DNA from: an uncultured Mycoplasmatota bacterium
Lineage (GTDB): Bacteria; Bacillota_I; Bacilli_A; RF39; UBA660
NCBI GenBank assembly: GCA_900553835.1
Contig: USFF01000006.1
Span: forward strand, 1 to 56,803
Direction: 5' to 3'
DNA: 56,803 nucleotides
Positions within the stretch are counted from its first letter, which is position 1. The number at the start of each line of letters is the position of its first letter. Positions 24,834 to 34,704 of the stretch are shown piece after piece. A model generated the notes under the pieces. The model was given only the letters and a program-made list of their open reading frames with translations, was not told where the DNA came from and did no database searches. Both the position numbers and the translations under genes were made by a program.

Positions 24834-25700
24834 ATGTTATATGTTAATAAAGATAGGGAGAATAATTTGGATTATGATAAGGAAGGGAAAGCAGTTAGTT
24901 TCTTTTATGGAACTATTGTTGGAAGATTTCTAACTAAGATTATTTCTTTACCTATTTTTTCTAAAGTAGTTGGACTTTTTCTTAGTTTAAGGGTTTCTAA
25001 GTTTATGATTAAACCATTTATTAAGAAAAATAATATTGATATGAGTTTATTTGAAAGTAAGAAGTATAAGTCTTTTAATGACTTTTTTGTTAGAAAAAAG
25101 AAGAATATTAGTTTTGAAAGTGACAGTAATATTTTAGTTAGTCCATGTGATGCTAAGTTAACTGTTTATGATATTAATGAGTTTTCTTGTTTTGAGATTA
25201 AAGAGTCTTTTTATAGTTTAAAGGATCTTGTAAATGATGATGAAGTTTATAAGAAATTTATTGATGGTTATTTTTTAGTTTTTAGGTTATGTAAAGATGA
25301 TTATCATAGATATCATTATATTGATAATGGTTATCAAGATAAGAATATCTTTGTAAGGGGAGTGTTAAATACTGTTAGACCTATTGCTTATAGAAAATGT
25401 AAGGTGTTTAAGAGAAATTCAAGAGAATATACTATTTTGCATACTGATAATTTTGGGGATGTTTTAGAAGTTGAAGTAGGTGCAGTTATGGTTGGAAAGA
25501 TTAAGAATTTACATGAAGATTATTCTTTTAAAAAAGGAGAAGAAAAAGGTATGTTCTTATTTGGAGGCTCTACTATAGTGCTTGCTTTTGAAAAGAATAA
25601 AATATCTTTGGATAAAGATATTTTAAATAATTCTGTTAGAAATATTGAAACTATTGTTAAATGTGGAGAAAAAATTGGAACTAAAAAAGGTAAAAATTAG
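24834..25700 (+). CDS. psd: phosphatidylserine decarboxylase
   Basis: This 288-residue proenzyme contains YHRYHYIDNG (active-site histidines) and FGGST at about 243-247, where cleavage before the Ser creates the pyruvoyl cofactor. It converts phosphatidylserine to phosphatidylethanolamine. The start is ATG at 24834, seven bases after GAGGAG; an in-frame ATG at 24801 lies inside the kinase gene. The usual partner pssA is not adjacent. It shares a transcript with the lipid kinase and ends at a strong terminator. Confidence 0.9.
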   Translation: MLYVNKDRENNLDYDKEGKAVSFFYGTIVGRFLTKIISLPIFSKVVGLFLSLRVSKFMIKPFIKKNNIDMSLFESKKYKSFNDFFVRKKKNISFESDSNILVSPCDAKLTVYDINEFSCFEIKESFYSLKDLVNDDEVYKKFIDGYFLVFRLCKDDYHRYHYIDNGYQDKNIFVRGVLNTVRPIAYRKCKVFKRNSREYTILHTDNFGDVLEVEVGAVMVGKIKNLHEDYSFKKGEEKGMFLFGGSTIVLAFEKNKISLDKDILNNSVRNIETIVKCGEKIGTKKGKN

Positions 25701-25711
25701 TTCCATTTTTT
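25676..25711 (+). terminator. terminator of the kinase-psd operon
   Basis: TGGAACTAA (25676-25684), a 12-base loop and TTAGTTCCA (25697-25705) followed by TTTTTT; the psd stop is inside. Confidence 0.85.
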
Positions 25712-25771
25712 CTTATAATTTAAAAAGTCGTGGGAAAAACTTGTATTTTTTAGTTTGAAGTGTTATAAATT

Positions 25772-26692
25772 AGTTCATATCCAGTAAGTTATGAAAGAAT
25801 TATAGATATGTATCCACTATACTTTGAAGAATTTTTATGGGCTATAGGTGTTAAGGAAGAGATAATAGATGTTGCTAGAAATTCATTTAATAATCTTTTG
25901 CCACTTGATCAGTATGTTCTTAAACAATTTGAGGAGTATTTTAAAATGTATTTACTTGTTGGTGGAATGCCTAAAATTGTTAATACTTATATTCAAATAA
26001 ACAGTTTAATAAATGTTTTAGAATTACAAAAAGGTATTATTGAGAATTATAAAATGGATATATTAAAGTATGCTAGTGATACAAGCAAACAAAAAATAAT
26101 TAACTGTTTTGATAGTATTCCTTCACAATTAACTAAAGCGAATAAAAAGTTTTTATATAAAGATATTATTAGTGCAAATCCTAATGAGGGAGAAAGAAAG
26201 TATTTTTCAAGTTTGGAGTGGTTAAGAGATGCAGGAATAATTAATGTGTGTAATAATTTAACAGAGCCTGTTTCACCACTTGTTTCTAATGTAATAGAAA
26301 ATAGTTTTAAAATATATGTAAGAGATACAGGACTTTTGATTTCTATGTTTGAACAAGGTGTACAAAAGGATATTTTAAATGAAAATTTATATATTAATGA
26401 AGGTGCTATTTTGGAAAATGTTTGTGCTGAAGAAATTAAAACTAGATATGATAAGGTTATGTATTTTCAAAAGATGAGTAAACTTGAAATAGATTTTATT
26501 TTGAATATTGATGGGAAAGTAACTGCTTTAGAAGTTAAATCTGGTAATAATAAGCAAGCTAAATCTTTAAAATCTATAATTGAAAATTATAAAACTGTTT
26601 CTAGATATATTAAACTTGAAAAAGGTAGTAATGTTTATGTTGATGAGTTTAATATTGAGCATTATCCACTATTTATGATTATGTTTATTTAA
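25772..26692 (+). pseudogene. 5'-truncated AAA+ ATPase of the DUF4143 family
   Basis: The readable frame begins with SYPVSYERIID (from 25775) and then YPLYFEEFLWA, a segment that in full-length family members lies after the ATPase core. The Walker A and B motifs that should precede it are absent, and an in-frame stop lies just upstream. The remaining part includes the DUF4143 region and a PD-(D/E)xK-like tail with EIDFI and ALEVKSG. There is no ribosome-binding site before the first ATG at 25808. This is probably a remnant of an accessory gene. Confidence 0.75.
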
Positions 26693-26712
26693 AAAAGTGG
26701 TTAATCCAATAA

Positions 26713-26739
26713 AAAGAGAAACTAGTCAAGTTTCTCTTT
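26713..26739 (-). terminator. terminator of the rnr operon
   Basis: AAAGAGAAACT (26713-26723) and AGTTTCTCTTT (26729-26739) around a five-base loop; the U run on the minus strand follows at 26711-26715. It overlaps the glycosyltransferase stop. Confidence 0.82.
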
Positions 26740-27867
26740 ATGCTGTATTACTGTCCATTCAATGTCTTTTTTAAATATTGATTTTATTAGACATGGTATG
26801 TATGTTAGAAGTAGTAAAGGGTTTATTAGTAATACTTTTAAGTATAATGTTTTATTAATATTTATGTTTTCTTTATATAGAAGTAATATTGTAAATATTA
26901 TTAATGCTGTGTATACTGCTAGTATTATTTCTAAGGGGTATTTATAGCATTTTATTAGTAAACCTATTAGTATTAGTATTAAATCATATACTCCTATTAG
27001 TGAAGTATATACAGATTTATAGTTTTTATTATCAAGTTTTAATTTTTTTATTAAGTCTTTTGTGTATATTTTTCTTGTTTCAAAGTAACCTTTAACCCAT
27101 CTTGTTCTTTGATTAAAATATGTTTTATAGTCTGTTGGTTGTTCATCATAGTATATAGCTTTTTCATTATATTTAGTTGTTAGGTTGTTTATTACTGCGT
27201 ATAGAGATATTTCATAGTCTTCTGTTAGTGAATGAAACGGATATGTTTTCAGTTTATTTATTATTTTACCGCTTATGTAAAAACCTGTTCCAGAAGCATT
27301 TGCATTTACATTATATTTGTTCCTATTTTTATTAGATAAGTCATTTATTAGAGTGAATATTAATTGACTTGAAATAGCTATGCTATTTGTTTTGTTTTTG
27401 ATTTTTCTTTTTCCTATTCCAATAGAATATCCTTCTAAATATGTTTTTTTCATTTCTTTTAGGTAGTCTTTATCTAATATGTTGTCTGCATCAAATATAA
27501 AGTAAGCATCATATATTTTTTCTTCTGTTATTTTTTCTATTGCTTCCATTAATGCATAACCTTTTCTTTTTAGATTTAACTTTTCTCTTATAATTATATT
27601 AGCATTATATTTTTTAGCAATTTTAATTGTTTTGTCACTTTTGTTTTCTATTATTATGTACACATTTTCAAAGTTAATTTTTTCACTTTGATTTTTTATG
27701 CTAATTAATAGGTCTTCTATTACATTACTTTCATTTCTTGCTGGAATTAATATTGAAAAGTTATTTGCTTCTTTTTGTTTTTGAGGTAATACTCCTTTGT
27801 AAAATCTTACTAAGAATTTTGATATTAATAAGATTAACCCTAGTATTATTAGTGCATTTGCTATCAT
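26722..27867 (-). CDS. membrane glycosyltransferase, family 2
   Basis: A membrane helix at 3-22 precedes a GT2 catalytic domain: SILIPARNES, the metal motif FDADN, TED and the processive QRTRW motif. Two or three C-terminal membrane helices (about 295-370) follow. Enzymes of this layout build beta-linked polysaccharide or add sugars to lipid. It is the last gene of rnr-CmpB-GT2 on the minus strand, one base after the CmpB stop. Product and acceptor are unknown. Confidence 0.85.
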   Translation of the reverse strand: MIANALIILGLILLISKFLVRFYKGVLPQKQKEANNFSILIPARNESNVIEDLLISIKNQSEKINFENVYIIIENKSDKTIKIAKKYNANIIIREKLNLKRKGYALMEAIEKITEEKIYDAYFIFDADNILDKDYLKEMKKTYLEGYSIGIGKRKIKNKTNSIAISSQLIFTLINDLSNKNRNKYNVNANASGTGFYISGKIINKLKTYPFHSLTEDYEISLYAVINNLTTKYNEKAIYYDEQPTDYKTYFNQRTRWVKGYFETRKIYTKDLIKKLKLDNKNYKSVYTSLIGVYDLILILIGLLIKCYKYPLEIILAVYTALIIFTILLLYKENININKTLYLKVLLINPLLLLTYIPCLIKSIFKKDIEWTVIQHKEKLD

Positions 27868-27868
27868 T

Positions 27869-28537
27869 TTATTTTCTCACTTTCATGTTTGGATATGCTT
27901 TTTTTAGTCTTTCATCAGTATAAGCTTTATCAAAGAAAGTACCAAGTGGAGAGTAAGGTGGGATGTTGTTTCTTCTTAGGTTTTGCCTTATTACTGCTCC
28001 AAATGATATAAACATATCAATTGCTATTATTATTACAAGTATTTTTGTTATTTTTGTTCCTATTTCATAAGGTATTTTTTCTATTAGTTTACTTAGAAAT
28101 GGATAGACTATTTTTACAAATACTAAACATATTATTCCCCATAAGAGCATTATTGGGATTGTTGTTCTTCCATTTATGTCTAATACTTTGTTTACATAGT
28201 TCCATGATGTTGTGCCAGTAAATGTTTCTTGAAGGAAACTTATTATGTATTCAACTGCACCACCTAAAAGAGAACCATAAGCTAGTATTTGATACCATTT
28301 ATAGTTTTTTTCTGCTAGGAAATAAGTCATTATTACTGCTCCAAAACCATATACTGGGCTAAGTGGAAAGTATATTAAGCCTCTTCTTACTTCCCAGAAT
28401 ATGCTTCCATCTTTTAAGTAGTGTCTTACTAAGTTTAAAATCATTTCGTAATAGTTACCAAATAGAGATCCTATTAAGAAGATTATAAATAGTTTTGTAA
28501 AACAAACTCCTTTTCCAAATATTCTTTTTTCTTCCAT
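27869..28537 (-). CDS. CmpB-like/DUF1113 membrane protein (putative ABC-type IV)
   Basis: This 222-residue protein has five or six membrane helices and the family signature GLIYFPLSPVYGFGAV with a later GGAVEYIISFLQE and SWNY. It matches the family listed as putative ABC-transporter type IV (CmpB), whose function is not established. It starts seven bases after rnr and runs into the glycosyltransferase, so it is the middle gene of a three-gene unit. Confidence 0.8.
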   Translation of the reverse strand: MEEKRIFGKGVCFTKLFIIFLIGSLFGNYYEMILNLVRHYLKDGSIFWEVRRGLIYFPLSPVYGFGAVIMTYFLAEKNYKWYQILAYGSLLGGAVEYIISFLQETFTGTTSWNYVNKVLDINGRTTIPIMLLWGIICLVFVKIVYPFLSKLIEKIPYEIGTKITKILVIIIAIDMFISFGAVIRQNLRRNNIPPYSPLGTFFDKAYTDERLKKAYPNMKVRK

Positions 28538-28544
28538 ACTTCAC

Positions 28545-30653
28545 CTATAATGTTTTTGTTAATTTTTTTGTTTCACTTTCTGTTATTGTTAAATTATCTA
28601 CTAAGCTATAATAAATAGTGTTGTCAACGTATGATGCATTTAGTACATTTAATAGTACTTTGTGACCTACTTTATAGGTTCTACCAGTAGTTAAACCTTT
28701 TATTTTGCCTTTTTCTGTCATTCTTGTTTGTTCTGGCATGTTTTCATAAGAAACAACTCCGTCCATTAAACCTGGAACTCTTACATGTATGTTATTTTCA
28801 TTTATGTCTTCTATGAAACCTATTCTTTCTTCATTTATATGATTTTTTATGTAATTTATTACTTGTAATTTATCTGCTTCATATTCTGCTTTATCAGCTT
28901 GTCTTTCCATGAATGAAGATTTTTCACATAAAGTTTTAAGTATTTTGTTTATTTCTTCTAATTTTTCTAAATCTAATTCTTCTGTTTCATAGATGTCAAG
29001 CAAGTGGTGTACAAGTAAGTCTGGTAACCTTCTAATAGGACTAGTATAATGTGTGTAGCTTTCAAGTGCTAGTCCAAAGTGACCAATGTTTTCTACATCA
29101 TAGTAAGCTAGTTTTAGACTTCTTAGTATTATTTCTGATATTACTAAAAATTCTTCGGTTCCTTTGAAATCCTTTAGTAGTCTTTGAATTAAAAATGATG
29201 TTTTCATATTTTTTAAGTTTTTAGTATGATATCCTAATTCTTTTAGTTTTATTAAGAGTTCATTTATTTTGTATTCACTTGGATAGCTATGACATCTATA
29301 TACAAATGGTAAACTAAATATAGTTGTAACCAGTTCATTAGCTGATAACATAAAGTTTTCTATTAGTTCATGACTTTCTAGGTTTTCTTCTACTTTTATT
29401 TCTTCTGTGTTATTTAGTGCATCTAATTTGAATTTTAATTCTTCACTGTTTAAACCTATGTAACCTCTTTCGTTTTTAATTGTACTTAGTTTTTTAGATA
29501 ATTCATGCATTAGTTTTAAGTCTTTTACAAATGGCTCATAACCTTTAGGTATTTCTTTGTTTGTTATTACTTTTGTTACATCATCATAGTTCATTTTCTT
29601 TTTTGAATTTATTACTGATTTATATATTTTGTAATCTATTATTTTTCCTACAGGATTAAATTTAATTTCAACTGTTCTAGTTAGTCTATCTACTTTTTCA
29701 TTTAAACTACATATTCCATTAGATAGTTCAAAAGGTAACATTGGAATTACTGACTCTGGGAAATATGCACTTGTGGTTCTTCTTGTTGCTTCTTTAAATA
29801 TTTCTGAAGATGGTTTTACATAGTGTGATACATGCGCAATGTGGACTCCTAATATATAGTTTCCTTCATCATCTTTTTTAATTGATACTGCATCATCCAT
29901 GTCTTTACAATCTATTCCGTCTATTGTAAAAATCTTTTCATTTCTTAAGTCAACTCTTCCAACTAAATCTTCTTCAGTTACTTCTGTTTTAAGTTTTTTT
30001 ACTTCTTCTAATACTTCTTCTGGAAATTCTAAATTAAAGCCATAGTTATACGCGATTGTTTTAAAATCAATATCTGGGTCGTTTATATTACCTATTGTTT
30101 TTATGTATTTGCCAACATACATATCTCCATATTCTTCTGTTGTTGTTTCTATTAATACTCTTTGTCCTGGTACTAGTTTTTTCATGTTTTTTGTACCTAT
30201 TGTTATTTTAAGAGAGTTATTTGTTTTTATTGGATGTAAATATTTTTTGTTTTCATCATTTAATCTAACTTCACATACTACTTTTGGTAATCTTCTTATT
30301 AGTATTTTTTCTACTTTGTATTTTCCATCTTTGTTACTTATTATTACTTTGTCATATGGAAGAGCGCCTTTTAAGTTATTTTCTTTCATTAATATTTTTT
30401 TATCATTTATAGTTATGTATTTAGTTCCTTTTCCAGTTGAAGATATTTCTGATACGAAAAAATTAGAGGGAAACTTCTTGTATAAGCCATCTTTATCTTC
30501 ATACAAAAGACCTTCTAATTCAAATTCAAAAAGCATTTTTTTAACTTCATTATCTAAATGTTTTCTGCTAACTCCTAGATATTTTTTTACTCCATTATAA
30601 GATATTTCTTTAAAATTATCACTGTAAATGTAATCAAGCAATTGTTTTTTCAT
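28545..30653 (-). CDS. rnr: ribonuclease R
   Basis: This 702-residue exoribonuclease has an N-terminal winged helix (about 1-60), cold-shock domains (about 65-215), the RNB catalytic domain with the Asp cluster DGIDCKDMDDAV, and a C-terminal S1 domain (about 620-690). It degrades structured RNA from the 3' end. The usual neighbours smpB and secG are missing. The Lys-rich C-terminal tail found in many RNase R proteins is short here. Confidence 0.94.
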   Translation of the reverse strand: MKKQLLDYIYSDNFKEISYNGVKKYLGVSRKHLDNEVKKMLFEFELEGLLYEDKDGLYKKFPSNFFVSEISSTGKGTKYITINDKKILMKENNLKGALPYDKVIISNKDGKYKVEKILIRRLPKVVCEVRLNDENKKYLHPIKTNNSLKITIGTKNMKKLVPGQRVLIETTTEEYGDMYVGKYIKTIGNINDPDIDFKTIAYNYGFNLEFPEEVLEEVKKLKTEVTEEDLVGRVDLRNEKIFTIDGIDCKDMDDAVSIKKDDEGNYILGVHIAHVSHYVKPSSEIFKEATRRTTSAYFPESVIPMLPFELSNGICSLNEKVDRLTRTVEIKFNPVGKIIDYKIYKSVINSKKKMNYDDVTKVITNKEIPKGYEPFVKDLKLMHELSKKLSTIKNERGYIGLNSEELKFKLDALNNTEEIKVEENLESHELIENFMLSANELVTTIFSLPFVYRCHSYPSEYKINELLIKLKELGYHTKNLKNMKTSFLIQRLLKDFKGTEEFLVISEIILRSLKLAYYDVENIGHFGLALESYTHYTSPIRRLPDLLVHHLLDIYETEELDLEKLEEINKILKTLCEKSSFMERQADKAEYEADKLQVINYIKNHINEERIGFIEDINENNIHVRVPGLMDGVVSYENMPEQTRMTEKGKIKGLTTGRTYKVGHKVLLNVLNASYVDNTIYYSLVDNLTITESETKKLTKTL

Positions 30654-30988
30654 ACTACCACCCTAACTTTATTTAACCATAAAATGTGATAATTGTCTAT
30701 TGTTTTTTGTTATCTTTTGTTACTATATTATATTCGAGTATAATAATTGTTGTCGTTTATATTTTTATGAATATAAAAAGAGTAATAGTAATATTTTTTA
30801 GAGTTTGATGAATGTATAAGGGATAGTAGACCACCTAGAATTTTAAGCCTCATAAGAAAATTAGAAATACTTATTTTTTGTATTTAAGTATTTGTTATGT
30901 TTTATGATAAAGATTTATAGATTTTCTTTGTTTTTCTTTTATTTTTTTTATTTAATTGATATAATTATTATAGGCAGGTGAACAAGAT
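30654..30988. other. divergent intergenic region between rnr and the SDR operon
   Basis: The region holds both promoters. On the plus strand TGATATAAT (30957-30965) is an extended -10 for the SDR gene. Near 30722-30745 lies a symmetric TATATT...AATATA segment that may serve rnr. A hairpin AAATACTTA/TAAGTATTT (30865-30873 with 30885-30893) lacks a clear T run. A short open stretch at about 30807-30885 reads EFDECIRDSRPPRILSLIRK but has no start codon or ribosome-binding site and is not called a gene. Confidence 0.5.
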
Positions 30989-31741
30989 ATGAAATGTTTA
31001 GTTACAGGAGCATCTAGTGGAATTGGAAAAGAAATGGCAAAGTGTTTATCTAAACTTGGACACGAGGTTATTCTTGTTTCAAAGGATAAGGTTAGGCTAG
31101 AGAAAGTAAGTAAGACTTTAGAAAGGTCATCTATTTATTTATGTGATTTAAGTAAAAGTGATGAAGTGGATGGGTTACTTAAGTTTATTTTAAAGGAGAA
31201 ACCCGAGGTTGTTATAAATGATGCTGGCTTTGGTGCTTTTGGAAATTATAAAGAAGTTACTTTGGAAAGAGAAATGGAAATGTTAGAAGTTAATGTAAAA
31301 AGTTTGCATAAAATTACAAAGACATGCTTAAAATATATGGATGGTAATAATTATATTATGAATGTTGCAAGTATTGCAGGACTTTTACCAGGTGGACCAC
31401 TTCTTGGAACTTATTATGCTACTAAAAGTTATGTTAGAAGCTATTCACTTGGAATTTATGAAGAACTTAGAAGAAATGGTTCTAAGGTAAGTATAAGTGT
31501 ACTTTGTCCTGGACCGGTTGATACTAATTTTAATAATGTAGCTGGGGGACACTTTAGTATAAATAGTAAGACTAGTGAATTTGTAGGAAGTTATGCTATA
31601 AGAAAGATGTTTAAAAAGAAGCTTATTATAGTGCCAGGGTTGGATGTTAAACTAGGATATATTGCTGGTAAGTTTCTTCCTATTAAATTAATTTTAAAAG
31701 TTCTTTATAAAGTTGAACATAGAAAGAGAAGAGTAAAATGA
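30989..31741 (+). CDS. short-chain dehydrogenase/reductase
   Basis: This 250-residue SDR has TGASSGIG (6-13) for cofactor binding, NDAG in place of the usual NNAG (77-80), Ser128, and Tyr142/Lys146 of the YxxxK catalytic pair in TYYATKS. The C-terminal third is hydrophobic and basic, which suits a membrane-associated lipid substrate. It overlaps the next gene by four bases (ATGA). Together with an acyltransferase-like protein and an acyl-activating enzyme it probably acts on a fatty acyl chain. Confidence 0.88.
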   Translation: MKCLVTGASSGIGKEMAKCLSKLGHEVILVSKDKVRLEKVSKTLERSSIYLCDLSKSDEVDGLLKFILKEKPEVVINDAGFGAFGNYKEVTLEREMEMLEVNVKSLHKITKTCLKYMDGNNYIMNVASIAGLLPGGPLLGTYYATKSYVRSYSLGIYEELRRNGSKVSISVLCPGPVDTNFNNVAGGHFSINSKTSEFVGSYAIRKMFKKKLIIVPGLDVKLGYIAGKFLPIKLILKVLYKVEHRKRRVK

Positions 31742-32571
31742 ATAGAAGAGATGGTAAGAGAGTAAAAGATATTGATGCAATGCATGTTTTGATGCCCTAT
31801 ATTAAACCTAATAGGTGTGATAGTGATGTTTTTATTAATCAGAAATTAGATGTTACTGAACTTGTTAAGTATTATGAAGATATGAAGCTTAAGGATAATG
31901 ATTTAACTTATTTTCATTTGTTTATTACTTTAATTGCTAAGACTATTTATAATAGACCTTTACTTAATAGGTTTATTGTTAATAAGAAATATTATGATAG
32001 AAATGATGTTTTGATTGCTTTTACTGCTAAAGTGAATTATGAAGATACTTCTAAAGAAATTTTAAAAGTTATTAAGATAGATCCAGAGGATAATTTGTTT
32101 AGTATTAAAGAAAAAACTTTAAAAGCTGTTAGTGATGTTAGAAATGCCAAGGAAGAAGGAACTAATAGTATTATGAATATTATTGGTAAGTTACCTAGTT
32201 TTTTAATTAGTTTAGTGGTTAAAGTAGTTAAATATATGGATAGACATGATTTATTACCTAAAAGTTTAATTAATGATAATCTTTATTATAGTACGTGTAT
32301 AGTTAGTAATTTGGGAAGTATTAAAAGTAGTGCGATTTATCATAATTTAACTGATTTTGGTACTAGTTCTATTCTTGCCACATTTGGAGAAATTAGGGAA
32401 GAAAATGGAAGGAAATATGCCGAGGCTGGTATTAACATAGATGAGAGAATAGCTGATGGTGTATATTTTGTTAAGTCGGTAAAACTTATGCAAGATATTT
32501 TAAATAATCCAAAATGTTTAGAGGGGAATGTAAATGATAAAATTAAAGAAACAACAAAATTTAAGTATTAA
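31738..32571 (+). CDS. 2-oxoacid dehydrogenase acyltransferase-like (E2/CAT fold) protein
   Basis: This 277-residue protein shows the E2/chloramphenicol-acetyltransferase fold: LTYFHLFITLIAKTIYNRP early, then a late SNLGS strand, an FGE segment and DERIADGVYFVKSVKLM. The catalytic His of HxxxDG is replaced by Glu236 while Asp240 and Gly241 remain, so normal acyl transfer chemistry is doubtful. There is no lipoyl domain and no E1 or E3 gene nearby. It overlaps both neighbours, so it is part of a tightly coupled SDR-E2-ligase operon. Confidence 0.78.
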   Translation: MNRRDGKRVKDIDAMHVLMPYIKPNRCDSDVFINQKLDVTELVKYYEDMKLKDNDLTYFHLFITLIAKTIYNRPLLNRFIVNKKYYDRNDVLIAFTAKVNYEDTSKEILKVIKIDPEDNLFSIKEKTLKAVSDVRNAKEEGTNSIMNIIGKLPSFLISLVVKVVKYMDRHDLLPKSLINDNLYYSTCIVSNLGSIKSSAIYHNLTDFGTSSILATFGEIREENGRKYAEAGINIDERIADGVYFVKSVKLMQDILNNPKCLEGNVNDKIKETTKFKY

Positions 32572-34258
32572 TGCTCCTTGGACTGAGTTTTATGATGAAG
32601 GAGTTCCTAAAAGTATTAATTATCCTGATAAAATGCTTTGGGAAATGGTAAATGAAAGTGCAAATAGAAATCCTAGTAGTCTTGCGTATGAATACTATGG
32701 ATCTTCTATTACTTTTAAGAGATTAATTTATGAAATTGAGGAAAGTGCTAGAAGTTTAAAAGCTTTTGGTGTTAAAGAAGGAGATAGAGTTACTATTATT
32801 TCTCCTAATATGCCTCAAGCGATAGTACTGTTTTATGCTATTAATATGGTTGGTGGGGTTAGCAATATGGTTCATCCACTTAGTGCGGAAAAGGAAATTG
32901 AACACTATATAAATATATCTAATAGTAAACTTGTTTTTACTGTAGATATTGCTTATCCTAAAGTTTATAATATTCTTAAAGGTACTTCAGTAAAAGTGGT
33001 TGTTATGTCTGTAAGTGAAAAGATGAATAGGGTTACTAGGCTTGCATATAATTTGACCCAGAAGAAAGTTAAAGTTAATTATGATGAAGAAAATATTTTC
33101 TCTTTTAGTAATTTTATTGATTTTGGATATATGTTCGATGGTAAATATAAGGTTAAGAGAAAAGCTAGCGATCCTGCGGTTATTTTATATAGTGGTGGAA
33201 CAACCGGAGAAAGTAAAGGTATTGTTTTATCTAATAATAATTTTAATGCTGCTACACTTCAGACTGGTTCAATGATAATGCCAGCTGGACCAGGGGATAC
33301 AGTTTTAACAATTATGCCCATTTTTCATGCTTTTGGTTTAGATGTTTGTGTGCATACTCCACTTGTATATGGTGTTAAGTGCACTCTTATACCGGTTTTT
33401 AATTATAAGGCTTTTGGTAGACTTATAAAACAATATAAACCTAATTTTATAGTTGGTGTTCCAACACTTCTAGATAATATGATAAATGATCCTATACTAA
33501 ATGATATTGATTTATCTTTTGTGAAAGATATTATAACTGGCGGAGATACGGTTAATCCTGAACTTAAGAAGAAAGTTGATCTTTTTATGAAAGAGCACAA
33601 TAGCATGGCAACTGTTAGACCAGGTTATGGACTTACTGAGGGTGCTGGCGCAAGTGCATTACTACCTAGAAAGGTACAAATGGAAGGTAGTATAGGAGTG
33701 CCATGTCAAGATTGTTTTTATAAGATAACTAAACCCGGAACTTTAGAAGAAGTGCCTTTAAATGAAGTGGGAGAAATTTGTATAAGTGGGCCTAATGTTA
33801 TGATAGGTTATTTAAATGATGAAGAGGAAACTAAAAAGGTTTTAGAGAAAGATAAAAAAGGAAAGGTATGGCTTCATACTGGAGATTTAGGAAGAATGGA
33901 TGAGAAAGGCTTTGTTTATTTTGCTCAAAGGCTTAAAAGAGTTATTATTTCTAATGGTTATAATCTTTATCCATCTCATATTGAAAGTATAATTAGGAAA
34001 CATCCTCTAGTTAATGAAGTATGTGTAATAGGGAAACCTCATCCTTATAAAAATGAAGTTGCAAAAGCATTTATTACTTTAATAAGTGATGATGTAAATA
34101 AGGAAAAAGTTATAAGAGAAGTTAAAAAATTAACTAGTGAATATTTAGCAAAGTATAGCCAGCCTTATGAATATGAGGTGGTTCAAAGTTTACCTAGAAC
34201 GAATTTAGGTAAGGTTGCTTATAAGGAATTAGAGAAAAAAGAAAGTTTAAAGAAATAG
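32534..34258 (+). CDS. AMP-forming acyl-CoA synthetase or acyl-AMP ligase
   Basis: This 574-residue adenylate-forming enzyme contains the P-loop-like SGGTTGESKGIVLS, the GYGLTEG motif, the HTGD motif and a C-terminal NLGKVAY with the catalytic Lys. It activates a carboxylic acid as an acyl-adenylate and transfers it to CoA or another acceptor; a fatty acid is likely. It overlaps the acyltransferase-like gene by 38 bases and has a GAGGGG site inside it. It closes the operon. Confidence 0.9.
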   Translation: MIKLKKQQNLSINAPWTEFYDEGVPKSINYPDKMLWEMVNESANRNPSSLAYEYYGSSITFKRLIYEIEESARSLKAFGVKEGDRVTIISPNMPQAIVLFYAINMVGGVSNMVHPLSAEKEIEHYINISNSKLVFTVDIAYPKVYNILKGTSVKVVVMSVSEKMNRVTRLAYNLTQKKVKVNYDEENIFSFSNFIDFGYMFDGKYKVKRKASDPAVILYSGGTTGESKGIVLSNNNFNAATLQTGSMIMPAGPGDTVLTIMPIFHAFGLDVCVHTPLVYGVKCTLIPVFNYKAFGRLIKQYKPNFIVGVPTLLDNMINDPILNDIDLSFVKDIITGGDTVNPELKKKVDLFMKEHNSMATVRPGYGLTEGAGASALLPRKVQMEGSIGVPCQDCFYKITKPGTLEEVPLNEVGEICISGPNVMIGYLNDEEETKKVLEKDKKGKVWLHTGDLGRMDEKGFVYFAQRLKRVIISNGYNLYPSHIESIIRKHPLVNEVCVIGKPHPYKNEVAKAFITLISDDVNKEKVIREVKKLTSEYLAKYSQPYEYEVVQSLPRTNLGKVAYKELEKKESLKK

Positions 34259-34263
34259 TAATA

Positions 34264-34292
34264 AAAAAAGGAAATTTTGATTTCCCTTTTTT
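34264..34292. terminator. terminator between the acyl operon and hsp20
   Basis: AAAAAAGGAAAT (34264-34275) pairs with ATTTCC-C-TTTTTT (34280-34292, one bulged C); the A/T runs serve both strands. Confidence 0.8.
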
Positions 34293-34680
34293 AGTTTATA
34301 TTAATTAGTTTTTTATTATCTTTCTTAGGTGCTTCTGGAACTGTTATGTTAAGAGTTCCATCTTTAAATTCAGCTTTGATGTCTTCATGATTTACATCAC
34401 CAATATAGAATTGTCTTTTAAATGAACCAGAATATCTTTCTCTTTTAATGTAATGTTTATCTTTGTCTTCATGTTTCTCACTCTTTTTAGCAGAAACTGT
34501 AAGATAACCATCTTCAACTTCAATTTTAACATCTTTTTTATCGAAGCCTGGAATGTCCATTTCTATGTTGTAAATTCCATCCTTTTCATAAATATCACAG
34601 TTCATGTTCATTAATTTTTTTTCTGGCTCAAAATCATTAAAGAAATCATCTAAATAAAATCTTCCTGGTAATAAACTCAT
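34291..34680 (-). CDS. small heat-shock protein, Hsp20/alpha-crystallin family
   Basis: This 129-residue chaperone has an N-terminal arm, an alpha-crystallin domain (about 30-120) with GVLNITVP replaced by DGTLNITVPE, and a short tail. It holds unfolding proteins without ATP. The start at 34680 is preferred: AAGGAG lies eight bases upstream, whereas an in-frame ATG at 34689 touches it. A CIRCE element overlaps its promoter, so HrcA should repress it in the absence of heat stress. Confidence 0.93.
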   Translation of the reverse strand: MSLLPGRFYLDDFFNDFEPEKKLMNMNCDIYEKDGIYNIEMDIPGFDKKDVKIEVEDGYLTVSAKKSEKHEDKDKHYIKRERYSGSFKRQFYIGDVNHEDIKAEFKDGTLNITVPEAPKKDNKKLININ

Positions 34681-34704
34681 AATATTCATCTCCTTACGAT
34701 TATG

